A DNA stretch of 5,403 nucleotides, taken from NCBI GenBank assembly GCA_013002595.1, contig JABDJG010000495.1, positions 1-5,403 on the forward strand. Direction: 5' to 3'. This document shows, piece by piece, positions 4,929 through 5,403 of the stretch. The notes under the pieces were generated by a model. The model did not search any database, was not told the origin of the DNA, and worked only from the letters and a program-made list of their open reading frames with translations. Made by a program: the position numbers and the translations under genes. How positions within the stretch are numbered: the first letter of the stretch is position 1; each line of letters opens with the position of its first letter. The stretch comes from Hyphomicrobiales bacterium (GTDB lineage Bacteria; Pseudomonadota; Alphaproteobacteria; Rhizobiales; Aestuariivirgaceae).

Positions 4929-5403
4929 TCAGGGGAGCTGAAAAACTGGTACGCCTATGATCGTACCATGCAGCTGGATCATCAGGCCATACAGGGCGGC
5001 ACCACCGAGCAGCGACAGGACATCATGGCCACCGCGTACTTCCGGGCTGGGCCGGTATCCGTTTATGGCGCCGATGGTGAAATGGGCAATCCCATAGGCA
5101 ATCAGCCCGCCAAACAGGATGAGGCTGGCCAGGTCACCATTGGCAAAAAGATGGCCAACGCCCCAGAACACTACGGCAATCGACAGGGGCGCGCGCAGTT
5201 TCTGTCGCAGCGAGCCCCGGAAAATGAAGATGCCAAGACCCAGGAAGGCCACCAATACCAGAGCAAAGGTGACGGTCCGCCCCCATGACGGCGGTTCATA
5301 GACCGGAACGAACTGCGCCATGCGCCAGCCGACAATGATGAGGCCAACACTGACAAGGGCCGCCATGCCGAAGGCAGCGCCATAAGCTGCACCCAGCTTA
5401 CTC
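4929..5403 (-). CDS. NnrU-family integral membrane protein (5' partial)
   Basis: The minus-strand frame is open from the window edge (SKLGAAYGAAFGM...) to TGA at 4931-4929, giving 157 visible residues; an estimated 30-40 N-terminal residues are missing, because the family is around 190 long. About five hydrophobic spans are visible: ALVSVGLIIVGW, VTFALVLVAFLGLGIFIF, LSIAVVFWGVGHLFANG, LASLILFGGLIAYGIAHF and LSLLGGAALYGLMIQL. The block WGVGHLFANGDLASLILFGG is the family's most recognisable stretch, with its conserved His. NnrU was named from denitrification loci, where it is linked to NO metabolism. The family is related to the haem-containing 15-cis-zeta-carotene isomerase Z-ISO, in which such His residues are proposed haem ligands. 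The biochemical role in bacteria is unsettled, and no nir or nor genes are in view. The internal ATG at 5366 is not a credible start because similarity continues upstream. Confidence 0.85.
   Translation of the reverse strand, partial: SKLGAAYGAAFGMAALVSVGLIIVGWRMAQFVPVYEPPSWGRTVTFALVLVAFLGLGIFIFRGSLRQKLRAPLSIAVVFWGVGHLFANGDLASLILFGGLIAYGIAHFTIGAINGYRPSPEVRGGHDVLSLLGGAALYGLMIQLHGTIIGVPVFQLP

Noticed and set aside
4947..4968. Hairpin TGGTACG / CGTACCA
   Set aside because: Seven-base arms lie within the well-supported 3' coding region of the NnrU gene, are not followed by a T-run, and probably arise by chance from codons.
1..5403. CRISPR arrays, tRNA or rRNA genes, riboswitches
   Set aside because: No regularly spaced direct repeats, cloverleaf-type genes, rRNA-like stretches or recognisable riboswitch cores were seen by eye on either strand.

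Overview
The window looks like chromosomal DNA from an alphaproteobacterium, most likely of the Hyphomicrobiales (Rhizobiales). The grounds are GC-rich coding sequence, several class III cyclase-type signalling proteins, an NnrU-family membrane protein, an IS110-family relic, and short AT-rich intergenic palindromes of a kind I associate with that order. This is inference from protein resemblance; no marker gene is present.

Layout from left to right. Positions 1-417 (+) are the C-terminal TPR tail of a protein resembling TPR-containing adenylate/guanylate cyclases. Positions 418-586 are intergenic and carry two related large palindromes. Positions 587-1576 (-) encode a secreted or periplasmic fusion of a PCu(A)C copper chaperone domain to a Tll0287-like (DUF3365) domain with a CxxCH haem-attachment motif. 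Its upstream region has a near-consensus FNR/FixK-type box. Inverted copies of a short sequence (462-486 and 1734-1757) bracket this gene. Positions about 1757-1980 hold the 5' end of a decayed IS110-family element with a 41-codon transposase stub. It abuts the 3' end of a SnoaL/NTF2-like gene (1985-2398, -). A divergent promoter region (2399-2582) separates that gene from a large signalling gene (2583-4649, +) encoding LuxR-type HTH, GAF, GAF, coiled coil and class III adenylate cyclase. A 266-bp MITE-like element with TA duplication and two long internal hairpins (4649-4914) sits exactly in the cyclase stop codon. A convergent, partial NnrU-family gene (4929-5403, -) closes the window.

How the genes may relate. 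There is no clear multi-gene operon: neighbouring genes are convergent, divergent or separated by repeats. Two themes recur. One is cyclic-nucleotide signalling, with the TPR tail at the left and the HTH-GAF-GAF-cyclase in the centre. The other is respiratory metal and redox biology, with a copper chaperone fused to a haem domain, a possible anaerobic regulator box, and NnrU, whose family was named from denitrification loci. A functional link between the two themes is not shown by the sequence. The most notable items are the copper-chaperone/haem-domain fusion, the N-terminal LuxR HTH on a cyclase, and the MITE inserted in a stop codon that it regenerates.
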